From Mycobacterium conspicuum (GTDB lineage Bacteria; Actinomycetota; Actinomycetes; Mycobacteriales; Mycobacteriaceae), in contig NZ_AP022613.1 of assembly GCF_010730195.1 (NCBI RefSeq), positions 2,852,001 through 2,916,000 on the forward strand: a DNA stretch of 64,000 nt. The letters are read 5' to 3'. Positions within the stretch are counted from its first letter, which is position 1. Every line of letters starts with the position of its first letter. This document shows, piece by piece, positions 7,278-16,181 of the stretch. Under the pieces are notes generated by a model. That model saw nothing but the letters and a program-made list of their open reading frames with translations. It had not been told where the DNA came from and made no database searches. The translations under genes were made by a program, and so were the position numbers.

Positions 7278-9188
7278 CTAAACGCGCGCCTCCACCCGGC
7301 CCAACCGCCATTGGCCTTCGCCCAGCAATTCCAGCATGTGGTTGTGGTGCTGTTCGACCGTCGGCCGGTGGCTGACGCTGACGACGACGCAGTCGGGCAG
7401 TTCGGTTCGCACCAACTGGTAGAGCGCGAACTCCAGCCCCGGGTCCAGCGCGGAGGTGGCCTCGTCGAGGAACACCGCGCGCGGTTTGGTCAACAGAATT
7501 CTGGCGAAGGCGATGCGCTGCTGCTCACCGGGTGAGAGCACCTTGGCCCAGTCGTCGACCTGGTCGAGCTGATCGCCCAACGGGGCCAGCGCCACCTTGG
7601 TCAGGGCCTCGCGCAGGGCGGCGTCGGGGATGTCGCCGGGTTCGTTCGGGTAGCAGACAACGTCGCGCAGACTCCCCAGCGGCACGTAGGGCAGCTGCGA
7701 CAGGAACATCGTTTCGTTGTCGCCTTCCGGCCGACTCAGCGTGCCCGACGCGTACGGCCACAATTCGGCGAGGCTGCGCAGCAGCGTCGTCTTGCCGACC
7801 CCCGACGAGCCGACGACCACCAACGAATCTCCGCTGGGCAGGTCCAGGTCGAGCGGATCGATCAATCGCTCGCCCGTCGGTGTTCGCACCTCGATGCGCT
7901 CGAGCCGCACCGAACCGTCATTGGTGGAACCCGTTGCGATCTTGGGCAATTCGCGCCCCTTCTCGTTGGCGTCGACCAGCCCGTGCAACCGGATGATCGC
8001 CGCGCGGAATGCGGCGAACGCGTCGTAGTTGTTGCGGAAGAACGACAACGAGTCGTTGATGTTGCCGAATGCGGATGCCGACTGGCCCACGTCGCCGAAA
8101 TGGATCTGCCCGGCGAACAGCCGCGGGGCCTGCACGACCCAGGGCAGCGGGACGATGATCTGCGTCATCGACCAGTTCCACCCGTTGAAGATGATGGTCC
8201 GGCGCACGAAGCGGCGGTAGTTGTCGATGATCGGTGTGAAACGCCGCCACAGTTGGCGCCGCTCCACCCGTTCGCCGCGGTAGAAGCCCACCGCCTCCGC
8301 GGCGTCACGCAACCGCACCAGGGCGTAACGGAATGCGGCGTTGAGCTTTTCGTTGTTGAAGCTCAGCCAGATCAGCGGGCGCCCCAGCCAAAAGGCGACG
8401 ATCGTCGCGAGCAGCACGTAGAGCACCACTATCCAGAACAGCGCGCGCGGCAGCTGGAAGCCGAGGATGTTCAGGTGCCCCGAGAGATTCCACAGGATCG
8501 CGGTGAAGGAGACCACCGACACCACGGCATGGACCGCACCCAGCAGCAGCGTGGAGTTCGTACCGTTGGACGGGATGTTGGGGGTCGCGCCGACGCCGGC
8601 GGTGAAGATGTCGATGTCTTGCTGGATGCGCTGGTCGGGGTTGTCGATGGTGTTATCGATGAAAAGGTCGCGGTAGTAGGCCCGGCCGTGTAACCAGTCG
8701 TCGGTCAGGTGTCCGGTCAGCCACACCCGCCACGCGATGATGAAGCGCTGGGTCAGATAGATGTCGAGCATTATCCGGCCGATGAACAACGCCGCCAGCA
8801 GAGAGAAGATGGCGATCGACATCCAAAAGCCATGGACGCCTGAGCTTTTGATCTTGTCGTCGCCGACGGCAATGCCTTCGAACGCCGTCTGCACCGCCGT
8901 GTAAAGGTCGTTGCTCTGGTAGCTGAACAACACGTTGAGCCGCACCGCGACGATGACCGACAACAGCAGCACCCCAAACATCAGCCACACCGGCACGGCT
9001 CGGCGCCCCTTGAAGTAGGCGCCCGTGATCCGCCAGTATTGCCGGCCCCAGACGGTGAGGTAGCGCATCAGCACCAGCACGATGAGGACGACCACCGCGG
9101 CGATCGCCCAGGCTTTCAGCGTCCACAGCACGGAGTCGTGGAATGCCGCAGACCAGTTGATGGACGGCTTGAACGGCTTCGGCTCCAC
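7278..9188 (-). CDS. bacA: ABC transporter, SbmA/BacA-like fused to ATPase (Rv1819c-type, cobalamin/bleomycin importer)
   Basis: This 636-residue protein has an N-terminal SbmA/BacA-like membrane domain with six or more hydrophobic segments. A C-terminal ATPase follows: Walker A GSSGVGKTT near residue 462, signature LSPGEQQRIAFAR near 545, Walker B AVFLDEATSALD. The M. tuberculosis homologue Rv1819c has an exporter-like fold with a large hydrophilic cavity and takes up vitamin B12, bleomycin and other hydrophilic molecules. Its annotated length (about 639) matches. Start choice: a TTG at 9194 is only 2 nt from the AAGGAG ribosome site, whereas GTG 9188 has an 8-nt spacer and is preferred. It lies upstream of the PE_PGRS gene on the same strand, 136 nt away. 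Confidence 0.9.
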   Translation of the reverse strand: MEPKPFKPSINWSAAFHDSVLWTLKAWAIAAVVVLIVLVLMRYLTVWGRQYWRITGAYFKGRRAVPVWLMFGVLLLSVIVAVRLNVLFSYQSNDLYTAVQTAFEGIAVGDDKIKSSGVHGFWMSIAIFSLLAALFIGRIMLDIYLTQRFIIAWRVWLTGHLTDDWLHGRAYYRDLFIDNTIDNPDQRIQQDIDIFTAGVGATPNIPSNGTNSTLLLGAVHAVVSVVSFTAILWNLSGHLNILGFQLPRALFWIVVLYVLLATIVAFWLGRPLIWLSFNNEKLNAAFRYALVRLRDAAEAVGFYRGERVERRQLWRRFTPIIDNYRRFVRRTIIFNGWNWSMTQIIVPLPWVVQAPRLFAGQIHFGDVGQSASAFGNINDSLSFFRNNYDAFAAFRAAIIRLHGLVDANEKGRELPKIATGSTNDGSVRLERIEVRTPTGERLIDPLDLDLPSGDSLVVVGSSGVGKTTLLRSLAELWPYASGTLSRPEGDNETMFLSQLPYVPLGSLRDVVCYPNEPGDIPDAALREALTKVALAPLGDQLDQVDDWAKVLSPGEQQRIAFARILLTKPRAVFLDEATSALDPGLEFALYQLVRTELPDCVVVSVSHRPTVEQHHNHMLELLGEGQWRLGRVEARV

Positions 9189-9270
9189 TTTCAAGTCTCC
9201 TTGCTTTCGAGGTGCCCGAGCGGCGCCTCACCAAAAATCCCTGTCGGCGAAGGTACCCGAAGCCGGTGGC

Positions 9271-9276
9271 TAGGCT
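9271..9276 (+). promoter_or_regulatory. -10 element, leaderless start of ilvG
   Basis: TAGGCT is followed by 6 nt and then ATG 9283. There is no Shine-Dalgarno sequence. Confidence 0.5.
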
Positions 9277-9282
9277 CCGGAT

Positions 9283-10926
9283 ATGAGTCTCGACGCTCCC
9301 TCCACCCAGACCGTGCACGCCGGTCAACTCATCGCGCGGCGGCTGCGGGCCAGCGGCATCGACACGATGTTCACCCTGTCCGGCGGCCACCTGTTCTCCA
9401 TCTATGACGGCTGCCGCAGCGAGGGCATCCGGCTGATCGACACCCGTCACGAGCAGACCGCCGCCTTCGCCGCCGAGGGCTGGTCGAAGGTCACCCGGGT
9501 GCCGGGGGTGGCCGCGCTGACGGCCGGACCCGGCGTCACCAACGGGATGAGCGCGATGGCCGCCGCGCAGCAGAACTGCTCGCCGCTGCTGATTCTCGGC
9601 GGCCGCGCCCCGGCGCTGCGCTGGGGCATGGGATCGCTCCAGGAGATCGACCATGTTCCGTTCGTGGCCCCGCTGACGCGCTTCGCGGCGACCGCGCAGT
9701 CCGCCGAGGCCGCGGGTCGGCTGGTCGACGACGCGCTGCGGGCGACCGTCGGCGCCCCCTCGGGCGTCGGCTTCGTCGACTTCCCGATGGACCACGTGTT
9801 CTCCAGCTCCGACGATGACGGCCGGCCTGGCGCCCTGGACAGCTTGCCGGCCGCGCCGCACGCCGACCCCGACGCCGTCGATCGGGCCTGCCAGCTGCTG
9901 TCCGCGGCGCAACGCCCGGTGATCATGGCCGGCACCAACGTCTGGTGGGGACGCGGCGAGGCCGCGCTGCTCCGCCTGGCCGAGCAGCGACGGATCCCGG
10001 TGCTGATGAACGGCATGGCCCGCGGCGCGGTGCCCGCCGACCACCCGCTGGCGTTCTCCCGCGCACGCTCAAAAGCGTTGGGGGAGGCTGATGTTGCCGT
10101 GGTGATCGGGGTGCCGATGGATTTCCGGCTGGGTTTCGGCAAGGTGTTCGGCGCGCAGACCCAGCTGATCGTGGCGGACCGTGTCGTCCCGGAACGCGAG
10201 CATCCGCGCCCCGTCGCGGCCGGACTGTACGGCGACCTGACGCACACCCTTTCGGCTTTGGCGGGCGCCGGTGCCGGCGAGCATCGGGACTGGATCGGCG
10301 AGCTGCGCGCGACCGAGGCCGCGGCGCGTGCCGGCGAGCGGGCCGAGCTGGCCGACGATCGGACCCCGCTGCACCCGATGCGGGTGTACGCCGAGTTGGC
10401 GCCCATGCTGGACCGCGACGCCATCGTCGTCATCGACGGCGGGGATTTCGGCTCCTATGCCGGCCGGGTGATCGACAGCTATTTGCCCGGCTGCTGGCTG
10501 GACAGCGGACCGTTCGGCTGCCTCGGCTCGGGCCCGGGCTACGCGTTGGCCGCCAAACTCGCCCGACCCGACCGTCAGGTCGTCCTGCTGCAGGGCGATG
10601 GCGCGTTCGGGTTCAGCGGCATGGAATGGGACACCCTGGTGCGGCACAACGTGCCCGTCGTCTCGGTGATCGGCAACAACGGAATCTGGGCTCTCGAAAA
10701 GCATCCCATGGAGGCGTTGTACGGCTATTCGGTGGTGGCCGAGCTACGGCCCGGCACCCGCTACGACGAGGTGGTGCGCGCGCTCGGTGGCCACGGCGAG
10801 CTGGTCTCGACGCCGGCCGAGCTGCGGCCCGCCCTCGAACGCGCCTTCACCAGTGGGCGGCCCGCTGTGGTCAACGTGCTCACCGACCCGAACGTCGTCT
10901 ACCCAAGGCGCTCCAACCTGGCCTGA
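9283..10926 (+). CDS. ilvG: thiamine diphosphate enzyme, acetolactate synthase-like (IlvG)
   Basis: At 547 residues it has the length of the M. tuberculosis Rv1820 product. The catalytic Glu57 that activates ThDP sits in RHEQTAAFAAEG. The FAD/linker domain lies in the middle, and the metal/ThDP motif starts at GDGAFGFSG (438-446) and ends at GNNGIWAL. The fold is that of acetohydroxyacid synthases, 2-hydroxyacyl-CoA lyases and oxalyl-CoA decarboxylases. The ilvG name is traditional. Motif reading alone cannot separate branched-chain amino acid synthesis from a 2-hydroxyacyl-CoA lyase-type role, and no regulatory subunit gene is nearby. It is transcribed from its own leaderless-type promoter and followed by a 62-bp palindromic repeat. 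Confidence 0.88.
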   Translation: MSLDAPSTQTVHAGQLIARRLRASGIDTMFTLSGGHLFSIYDGCRSEGIRLIDTRHEQTAAFAAEGWSKVTRVPGVAALTAGPGVTNGMSAMAAAQQNCSPLLILGGRAPALRWGMGSLQEIDHVPFVAPLTRFAATAQSAEAAGRLVDDALRATVGAPSGVGFVDFPMDHVFSSSDDDGRPGALDSLPAAPHADPDAVDRACQLLSAAQRPVIMAGTNVWWGRGEAALLRLAEQRRIPVLMNGMARGAVPADHPLAFSRARSKALGEADVAVVIGVPMDFRLGFGKVFGAQTQLIVADRVVPEREHPRPVAAGLYGDLTHTLSALAGAGAGEHRDWIGELRATEAAARAGERAELADDRTPLHPMRVYAELAPMLDRDAIVVIDGGDFGSYAGRVIDSYLPGCWLDSGPFGCLGSGPGYALAAKLARPDRQVVLLQGDGAFGFSGMEWDTLVRHNVPVVSVIGNNGIWALEKHPMEALYGYSVVAELRPGTRYDEVVRALGGHGELVSTPAELRPALERAFTSGRPAVVNVLTDPNVVYPRRSNLA

Positions 10927-10932
10927 CGGCCG

Positions 10933-10994
10933 CGCGAGGGTCCCCAAATGTACAGCTTTTAGGGCGTGTCGCTGTACATACGGGGACGCTCGCG
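10933..10994 (+). repeat. 62-bp dispersed palindromic element, copy A
   Basis: The 24-bp arms (10933-10956 and 10971-10994) match at 21 of 24 positions around a 14-nt loop, so the RNA or DNA can form a long hairpin. A second 62-bp copy at 19566-19627 is in the same orientation and matches without gaps at 50 of 62 positions. Copy A fills most of the ilvG-secA2 gap. It may act as a terminator for ilvG or be a small non-autonomous repeat. Confidence 0.75.
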
Positions 10995-11011
10995 GTGAGG
11001 TGGGCACCCGG

Positions 11012-11017
11012 TACCGT
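11012..11017 (+). promoter_or_regulatory. -10 element, leaderless start of secA2
   Basis: TACCGT is followed by 6 nt and then GTG 11024. It is placed just downstream of palindromic repeat copy A. Confidence 0.5.
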
Positions 11018-11023
11018 TGAGCT

Positions 11024-13348
11024 GTGTCAAAGACCACCAGCGACCGGCCTGGCCGCTTCAGCAGCCGATTTTGGCGCCTGCTCGGCGCCAGCACCGAGAA
11101 GAATCAGAGCCGCTCCCTCACTCAGGTCACCGCCTCGGAGGAGTACAACGAGGAAGCCGCCGAGCTCACCGACGACAAGCTGCGCAAGGCGGCGGGGCTG
11201 CTCAAGCTGGAGGATCTCGCCGACTCCGAAGACATTCCGCAGTTCCTGGCGATCGCCCGGGAAGCGGCGGAACGCTCAACGGGGTTGCGGCCCTTCGACG
11301 TTCAGCTGCTGGGGGCGCTGCGGATGCTGGCCGGCGACGTGATCGAGATGGCTACCGGTGAGGGCAAGACGCTCGCGGGCGCGATCGCGGCCGCGGGCTA
11401 TGCGCTGGCGGGCCGGCACGTGCACGTGGTGACCATCAACGACTACCTGGCCCGCCGCGACGCCGAGTGGATGGGTCCGCTGATCGAGGCCATGGGCCTG
11501 ACCGTCGGCTGGATCACCGGGGAGTCGACGAGCGAAGAGCGCCGCGCCGCCTACGAATGCGACGTCACCTACGCCTCGGTCAACGAGATCGGCTTCGACG
11601 TGCTGCGCGACCAGCTGGTGACCGACGTCGCCGACCTGGTGTCGCCCAATCCCGATGTGGCGCTGATCGATGAGGCCGATTCCGTGCTGGTCGACGAGGC
11701 GCTGGTGCCGCTGGTGCTGGCCGGCACCACGCACCGCGAGACGCCGCGACTGGAGATCATCGAGCTGGTCGGCCAGCTCGACGCCGAGACCGATTACGAC
11801 ACCGACTCCGACAACCGCAACGTGCATCTCACCGACGTCGGCGCCCGCAAGGTGGAAAAGGCGCTCGGCGGCATCGACCTGTACTCCGAGGAACACGTCG
11901 GCACCACGCTCACCGAGGTCAACGTCGCGCTGCACGCCCACGTGCTGCTGCAGCGCGACGTGCACTACATCGTGCGCGACGACGCGGTGCACCTGATCAA
12001 CGCCTCCCGCGGCCGCATCGCGCAACTGCAGCGCTGGCCGGACGGCCTGCAGGCCGCCGTCGAGGCCAAGGAGGGCATCGAAACCACCGAGACCGGTGAG
12101 GTGCTCGACACCATCACGGTGCAGGCGCTGATCAACCGCTACGCGACCGTGTGCGGCATGACCGGTACCGCGCTGGCCGCCGGCGAGCAGCTGCGCCAGT
12201 TCTACAAGCTCGGCGTGTCACCGATACCGCCCAACACCCCCAACATTCGCGAGGACGAGGCCGACCGGGTGTACATCACCGCGGCCGCCAAGAACGACGC
12301 GATCGTCGATCACATCGCCGAGGTGCACGACACCGGGCAGCCGGTGCTCGTCGGGACCCGCGACGTCGCCGAATCCGAGGAGCTGCACGAGCGGCTGGTG
12401 CGCCGCGGCGTGCCCGCGGTGGTGCTCAACGCCAAGAACGACGCCGAGGAGGCGCAGGTGATCGCCGAGGCCGGCACCTACGGCACCGTCACGGTGTCCA
12501 CCCAGATGGCCGGCCGCGGCACCGACATCCGGCTCGGCGGCTCCGACGAGTCCGACCACGACCGGGTCGCCGAGCTGGGCGGGCTGCACGTGGTCGGCAC
12601 CGGCCGCCATCACACCGAGCGGCTGGACAACCAGCTGCGCGGCCGCGCCGGACGCCAGGGCGACCCGGGGTCGTCGGTGTTCTTCTCCAGCTGGGAGGAC
12701 GACGTCGTCGCGGCCAACCTCGACCGCAACAAGCTGCCCACCGAAACCGACGAGGACGGCCGGATCGTCAGCCCCAAGAGCAGCGGGCTGCTCGACCACG
12801 CGCAGCGCGTCGCCGAGGGCCGGCTACTGGATGTGCACGCCAACACCTGGCGCTACAACCAGCTGATCGCCCAGCAGCGCGCCATCATCGTCGATCGGCG
12901 AAACACGTTGCTGCGCACCGCAACCGCGCGCGAGGAGCTGGCCGAACTGGCGCCCGACCGCTACGAGGAGCTGTCCAAGGACATCGACGAGGAGCGCCTC
13001 GAGACGATTTGCCGGCAGATCATGCTCTTTCACCTCGACCGCGGCTGGGCCGACCATCTGGCGTACCTGGCCGACATCCGCGAGAGCATCCACCTGCGCG
13101 CGCTCGGCCGGCAGAACCCGCTCGACGAGTTTCACCGGATGGCCGTCGACGCGTTCGCGTCACTGGCGGCCGACGCGATCGAAGCGGCCCAGCAGACGTT
13201 CGAAACCGCCAACGTCCTCGAAGAGGAGCAGGGGCTGGACCTGTCCAAGCTGGCGCGGCCGACGTCGACGTGGACCTACATGGTCAACGACAACCCGCTG
13301 TCCGATGACACGCTGTCGACGCTGAGCCTGCCCGGGGTCTTCCGCTAG
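11024..13348 (+). CDS. secA2: accessory Sec translocase ATPase SecA2
   Basis: The 774-residue ATPase drives export of a subset of proteins through SecYEG in mycobacteria. Walker A reads ATGEGKT (110-116), and the DEAD-like motif DEAD begins at Asp216 in LIDEADSVLVDEA. The second motor domain carries VSTQMAGRGTDIRLGG and QLRGRAGRQGDPGSS. Unlike SecA1, it is shorter and lacks the C-terminal zinc-binding tail, which is the SecA2 hallmark. GTG 11024 is chosen because of the adjacent -10 element. It ends inside the first unit of a 54-bp tandem repeat. The order ilvG-secA2-pgsA2 is as in M. tuberculosis. Confidence 0.95.
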   Translation: MSKTTSDRPGRFSSRFWRLLGASTEKNQSRSLTQVTASEEYNEEAAELTDDKLRKAAGLLKLEDLADSEDIPQFLAIAREAAERSTGLRPFDVQLLGALRMLAGDVIEMATGEGKTLAGAIAAAGYALAGRHVHVVTINDYLARRDAEWMGPLIEAMGLTVGWITGESTSEERRAAYECDVTYASVNEIGFDVLRDQLVTDVADLVSPNPDVALIDEADSVLVDEALVPLVLAGTTHRETPRLEIIELVGQLDAETDYDTDSDNRNVHLTDVGARKVEKALGGIDLYSEEHVGTTLTEVNVALHAHVLLQRDVHYIVRDDAVHLINASRGRIAQLQRWPDGLQAAVEAKEGIETTETGEVLDTITVQALINRYATVCGMTGTALAAGEQLRQFYKLGVSPIPPNTPNIREDEADRVYITAAAKNDAIVDHIAEVHDTGQPVLVGTRDVAESEELHERLVRRGVPAVVLNAKNDAEEAQVIAEAGTYGTVTVSTQMAGRGTDIRLGGSDESDHDRVAELGGLHVVGTGRHHTERLDNQLRGRAGRQGDPGSSVFFSSWEDDVVAANLDRNKLPTETDEDGRIVSPKSSGLLDHAQRVAEGRLLDVHANTWRYNQLIAQQRAIIVDRRNTLLRTATAREELAELAPDRYEELSKDIDEERLETICRQIMLFHLDRGWADHLAYLADIRESIHLRALGRQNPLDEFHRMAVDAFASLAADAIEAAQQTFETANVLEEEQGLDLSKLARPTSTWTYMVNDNPLSDDTLSTLSLPGVFR

Positions 13349-13493
13349 CGCGGCGCAGCGGGGCGCAGCGGGTCGCCACCACTGTCTCGTGGCGATCGCA
13401 AGCGCGGCGTAGCCGGGCGCGGCGGGTCGCCACCACTGTCTCGTGGCGATCGCAAGCGCGGCGTAGCCGGGCGCGGCGGGTCGCCACCACTGT
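13347..13493 (+). repeat. 54-bp tandem repeat, 2.7 copies, between secA2 and pgsA2
   Basis: Units start at 13347, 13401 and 13455. Units 1 and 2 differ at 3 positions; unit 3 is identical to unit 2 over its 39 bases and is then cut. Each full unit contains a hairpin, TCGCCAC / GTGGCGA with a 9-nt loop (13373-13395 in unit 1). The array begins in the secA2 stop codon and ends directly before the likely pgsA2 -10. This minisatellite-like (MIRU/VNTR-type) structure should vary in copy number between strains. Confidence 0.88.
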
Positions 13494-13499
13494 TAAGGT
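13494..13499 (+). promoter_or_regulatory. -10 element of pgsA2
   Basis: TAAGGT starts immediately after the last tandem-repeat base and ends 8 nt before ATG 13508. The -35 region would fall inside the third repeat unit. Confidence 0.4.
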
Positions 13500-13507
13500 C
13501 ACGGCTC

Positions 13508-14134
13508 ATGGAGGCCGAGCTTCCGCCAGATCGGGTGCTGACGGTGCCCAACCTGCTGAGCGCCATTCGGCTGGCGCTCATCCCAGTCTTCATCTATCTG
13601 CTGCTGGTCGCGCACGCCCAGGGCTGGGCGGTGGCAATCCTGATGTTCAGTGGCGCTTCGGACTGGGCCGACGGCAAGATCGCCCGGTCGCTGAACCAGT
13701 CGTCGCGCCTGGGCGTCCTGCTCGACCCGGCCGTCGATCGGCTCTACATGGTGGCGGTTCCGGTCACGATGGCGGTGCGCGGGATCGTGCCGTGGTGGTT
13801 CGTCGTGACGCTGCTGGCGCGCGACGCACTGCTGGCCGCGACGCTGCCGCTGCTGCGCAGCCGCGGGCTCTCGGCACTGCCGGTGACCTACGTCGGCAAG
13901 GCCGCGACGTTCGCGTTGATGTCGGGCTTTCCGCTGGTACTGCTGGGGCAGTGGCCCGCGCTGTGGAGCCGCGTGGTGGGAAACTTCGGATGGGGGTTTT
14001 TGATCTGGGGTATGTACATGTACCTGTGGGCGTTCGTGCTCTACGTGGTGCAGATAACGCAGGTGGTGCGCCAGATGCCCAAGCTCAGCAAGGCCGATCA
14101 GCGGCTGGCCCACGAAGCAGGTGAACATGGCTGA
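13508..14134 (+). CDS. pgsA2: CDP-alcohol phosphatidyltransferase PgsA2
   Basis: This 208-residue membrane enzyme joins a CDP-diacylglycerol-derived phosphatidyl group to an alcohol. The family signature is complete: DG(x2)AR(x8)G(x3)D(x3)D begins at Asp55 (DGKIARSLNQSSRLG, then LLDPAVD). About six hydrophobic segments follow the family pattern. The alcohol partner cannot be told from the motif; Rv1822 is named PgsA2 and a cardiolipin-synthase-like role has been proposed. It starts the run pgsA2, DUF881, sbp, DUF881, gcvH, and its end overlaps the next start by 8 nt. Confidence 0.9.
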   Translation: MEAELPPDRVLTVPNLLSAIRLALIPVFIYLLLVAHAQGWAVAILMFSGASDWADGKIARSLNQSSRLGVLLDPAVDRLYMVAVPVTMAVRGIVPWWFVVTLLARDALLAATLPLLRSRGLSALPVTYVGKAATFALMSGFPLVLLGQWPALWSRVVGNFGWGFLIWGMYMYLWAFVLYVVQITQVVRQMPKLSKADQRLAHEAGEHG

Positions 14135-15041
14135 ACCGGATCGGCTGCTCGGGGGCTATGACCCCAGCGCCGGGTACCGGGCCCACGCGCCGCAGCCCAA
14201 GCACATTCCGGTGCCCTCCCTGCTGCGCGCCTTGCTCTCCGAGCACCTCGACCCCGGCTATGCCGCGGCGGCCGCCACCCGCGCGAGCGCACCGCCGAGC
14301 GCGCGGGCGCGCGTATTCGGCTGGTTTTGGCAGGCCCTGGCCGCGGGGCTGGTCGCAGCGGTGTTCGCCGCCGCAGTCGCGCAGGCGCGCTCGGTGGCTC
14401 CCGGGGTGCGCAGCGCCCAGCAGCTGCTGGCGACCAGCGTGCGCTCCACCGAGGCCGCCGCCACCAAGTTGGCCCAACGGCGCAGCGTGCTCACCAGGGA
14501 ACTCGACGACGACCAACGGCGCGTTTTGGCCAGCGACGCCGAGGGGCAGCGCCTGCTGACCCGCCTCGACGCGCTCAGCCTTGCGGCAGCCAGCACGGCC
14601 GTCATCGGTCCGGGCCTGACGGTGACCATCACCGATCCCGGCGTCGGCCCGAACCTGTCCGACGTGTCCAAGCAGCGGGTCAACGGCAGCCGGCAGATCA
14701 TTCTCGACCGCGACCTGCAACTCGTCGTCAACTCGCTGTGGGCCAGCGGTGCCGAGGCCATGGCCGTCGGCGGCGCCCGGATCGGGCCGAATATGACCAT
14801 CCGACAGGCCGGCGGCGCGATCCTGGTCGACAACAACCCCACCGCCAGCCCCTACACCATCCTGGCCGTGGGACCGCCGCACGCAATGCGCGATGTCTTC
14901 GATCACAGCCCGGGGCTGCAGCGGCTGCGCCTGCTGGAAACCTCCTACGGCGTCGGCGTCACCGTCAAGGTTTCCGACGGGCTGTCGCTGCCGGCCGGCG
15001 CGGTCCGGGATGTCAAGTTCGCCAAGCAGATTGGGCCCTGA
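14127..15041 (+). CDS. DUF881 family membrane-anchored protein (Rv1823-like)
   Basis: A protein of 304 residues with a cytoplasmic N-terminus, one transmembrane helix near residues 65-85 (FWQALAAGLVAAVFAAAVAQ), a coiled-coil-like stretch (about 95-140) and a DUF881 domain facing outward. The conserved pattern DPGVGPN...VNGSRQIILDRDLQLVVNSL and ILVDNNPTASPYTILAVG is the family core. The function is unknown. DUF881 proteins sit beside division and envelope genes in Actinobacteria and Firmicutes. GTG 14121 is an alternative start. Together with the next two genes it forms a conserved DUF881-sbp-DUF881 cassette. Confidence 0.85.
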   Translation: MAEPDRLLGGYDPSAGYRAHAPQPKHIPVPSLLRALLSEHLDPGYAAAAATRASAPPSARARVFGWFWQALAAGLVAAVFAAAVAQARSVAPGVRSAQQLLATSVRSTEAAATKLAQRRSVLTRELDDDQRRVLASDAEGQRLLTRLDALSLAAASTAVIGPGLTVTITDPGVGPNLSDVSKQRVNGSRQIILDRDLQLVVNSLWASGAEAMAVGGARIGPNMTIRQAGGAILVDNNPTASPYTILAVGPPHAMRDVFDHSPGLQRLRLLETSYGVGVTVKVSDGLSLPAGAVRDVKFAKQIGP

Positions 15042-15060
15042 TGAACGAAGCTTCGGCAAC

Positions 15061-15393
15061 ATGATCGGTATCGCGGCGCTTGCCATCGGCATCGTGTTGG
15101 GTTTGGTTTTCCACCCCAGCGTGCCCGAGGCCATCCAGCCCTACCTGCCGATCGCGGTGGTCGCCGCTCTCGACGCGGTCTTCGGCGGCCTGCGCGCCTA
15201 CCTCGAGCGGATTTTCGACCCGAAGGTGTTCGTGATTTCGTTCGTGTTCAACGTCTTGGTGGCCGCGCTCATCGTCTACGTCGGCGACCAACTGGGGGTG
15301 GGCACGCAGCTGTCCACGGCGATCATCGTGGTGCTGGGCATCCGCATCTTCGGCAACGCGGCGGCCCTGCGCCGCCGGCTGTTCGGGGCTTGA
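15061..15393 (+). CDS. sbp: small basic membrane protein (Sbp/DUF1290, Rv1824-like)
   Basis: This 110-residue protein is almost entirely hydrophobic, with three or four membrane segments (IGIAALAIGIVLGLVFH; YLPIAVVAALDAVFGG; VFVISFVFNVLVAALIVYVG; TAIIVVLGIRIFGN) and a basic end (RRRLFGA). This is the Sbp family, found between two DUF881 genes from Bacillus to Mycobacterium. The role is unknown. ATG 15061 is the first start that preserves the family N-terminus. It sits 10 nt before the following DUF881 gene. Confidence 0.85.
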   Translation: MIGIAALAIGIVLGLVFHPSVPEAIQPYLPIAVVAALDAVFGGLRAYLERIFDPKVFVISFVFNVLVAALIVYVGDQLGVGTQLSTAIIVVLGIRIFGNAAALRRRLFGA

Positions 15394-15403
15394 CGGAGAT
15401 CCG

Positions 15404-16147
15404 ATGAGCGAGAACCAGGACCCCCCGGAGCGCGGCCGTCACGAGCTGCGCGGCGGGCGAACGCGGTTGGCGTTCGGCGCGCTAGCCGTCGTGTTATGCC
15501 TGGTGCTGGGGATCGCGATCGTCACCCAGGCCCGCCAGACCCGTTCCGGGGACTCGCTGGACACCGCCCGCCCGGCGGACCTGTTGGTGTTGCTGGATTC
15601 GCTGCGGCAACGCGAAGCAACGCTCAACACCGAAGTGGCCGACCTGCAGAACACCCTGAACTCGCTGCAAGCCTCGGGCAACAGCGACCAGGCCGCCATC
15701 CAGAGCGCTCAGGCCAGGCTGGCGGCGCTGTCCATCCTGGTCGGCGCGGTGGGTGCCACCGGGCGCGGTGTCACGTTGACCATCGACGACCCCGGACCCG
15801 GCGTGACGCCGGAAGCGATGCTCGACGTGATCAACGAGTTGCGGGCCGCAGGTGCCGAGGCGATCGAGACCAACGACGCCCACGATTCGGTGCGCGTCGG
15901 CGTCGACACCTGGGTGGTCGGCGCGCCCGGCTCGCTGACCATCGACAACAAAACGCTGTCGCCGCCGTATTCGATTCTGGCGATTGGTGATCCGCCGACG
16001 CTGGCCGCCGCGATGAACATTCCCGGTGGCGCCGAGGACAGCGTCAAACGCGTGGGCGCGCGCATGACCGTGCAGCAGTCGGACCGGGTGGACGTGACCA
16101 CCTTGCGGCAACCGAAACCGCACCAATACGCTCAGCCCGTCAAGTGA
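15404..16147 (+). CDS. DUF881 family membrane-anchored protein (Rv1825-like)
   Basis: A 247-residue paralogue of the gene at 14127. It has a charged N-terminus, one transmembrane helix at about 22-43 (LAFGALAVVLCLVLGIAIV), a predicted coiled coil (about 62-105), and the DUF881 core (TLTIDDPGPGVTPEAMLDVINELRAAGAEAI is the diagnostic stretch, about 125-155, followed by LSPPYSILAIGD). The absence of catalytic-looking residues suggests a structural or scaffolding role at the membrane. It is co-transcribed with pgsA2 and gcvH, judging by gaps of 10 and 34 nt. Confidence 0.85.
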   Translation: MSENQDPPERGRHELRGGRTRLAFGALAVVLCLVLGIAIVTQARQTRSGDSLDTARPADLLVLLDSLRQREATLNTEVADLQNTLNSLQASGNSDQAAIQSAQARLAALSILVGAVGATGRGVTLTIDDPGPGVTPEAMLDVINELRAAGAEAIETNDAHDSVRVGVDTWVVGAPGSLTIDNKTLSPPYSILAIGDPPTLAAAMNIPGGAEDSVKRVGARMTVQQSDRVDVTTLRQPKPHQYAQPVK

Positions 16148-16181
16148 ACCCGCCCGACCGCCAGACCAGAACAGGATCACC

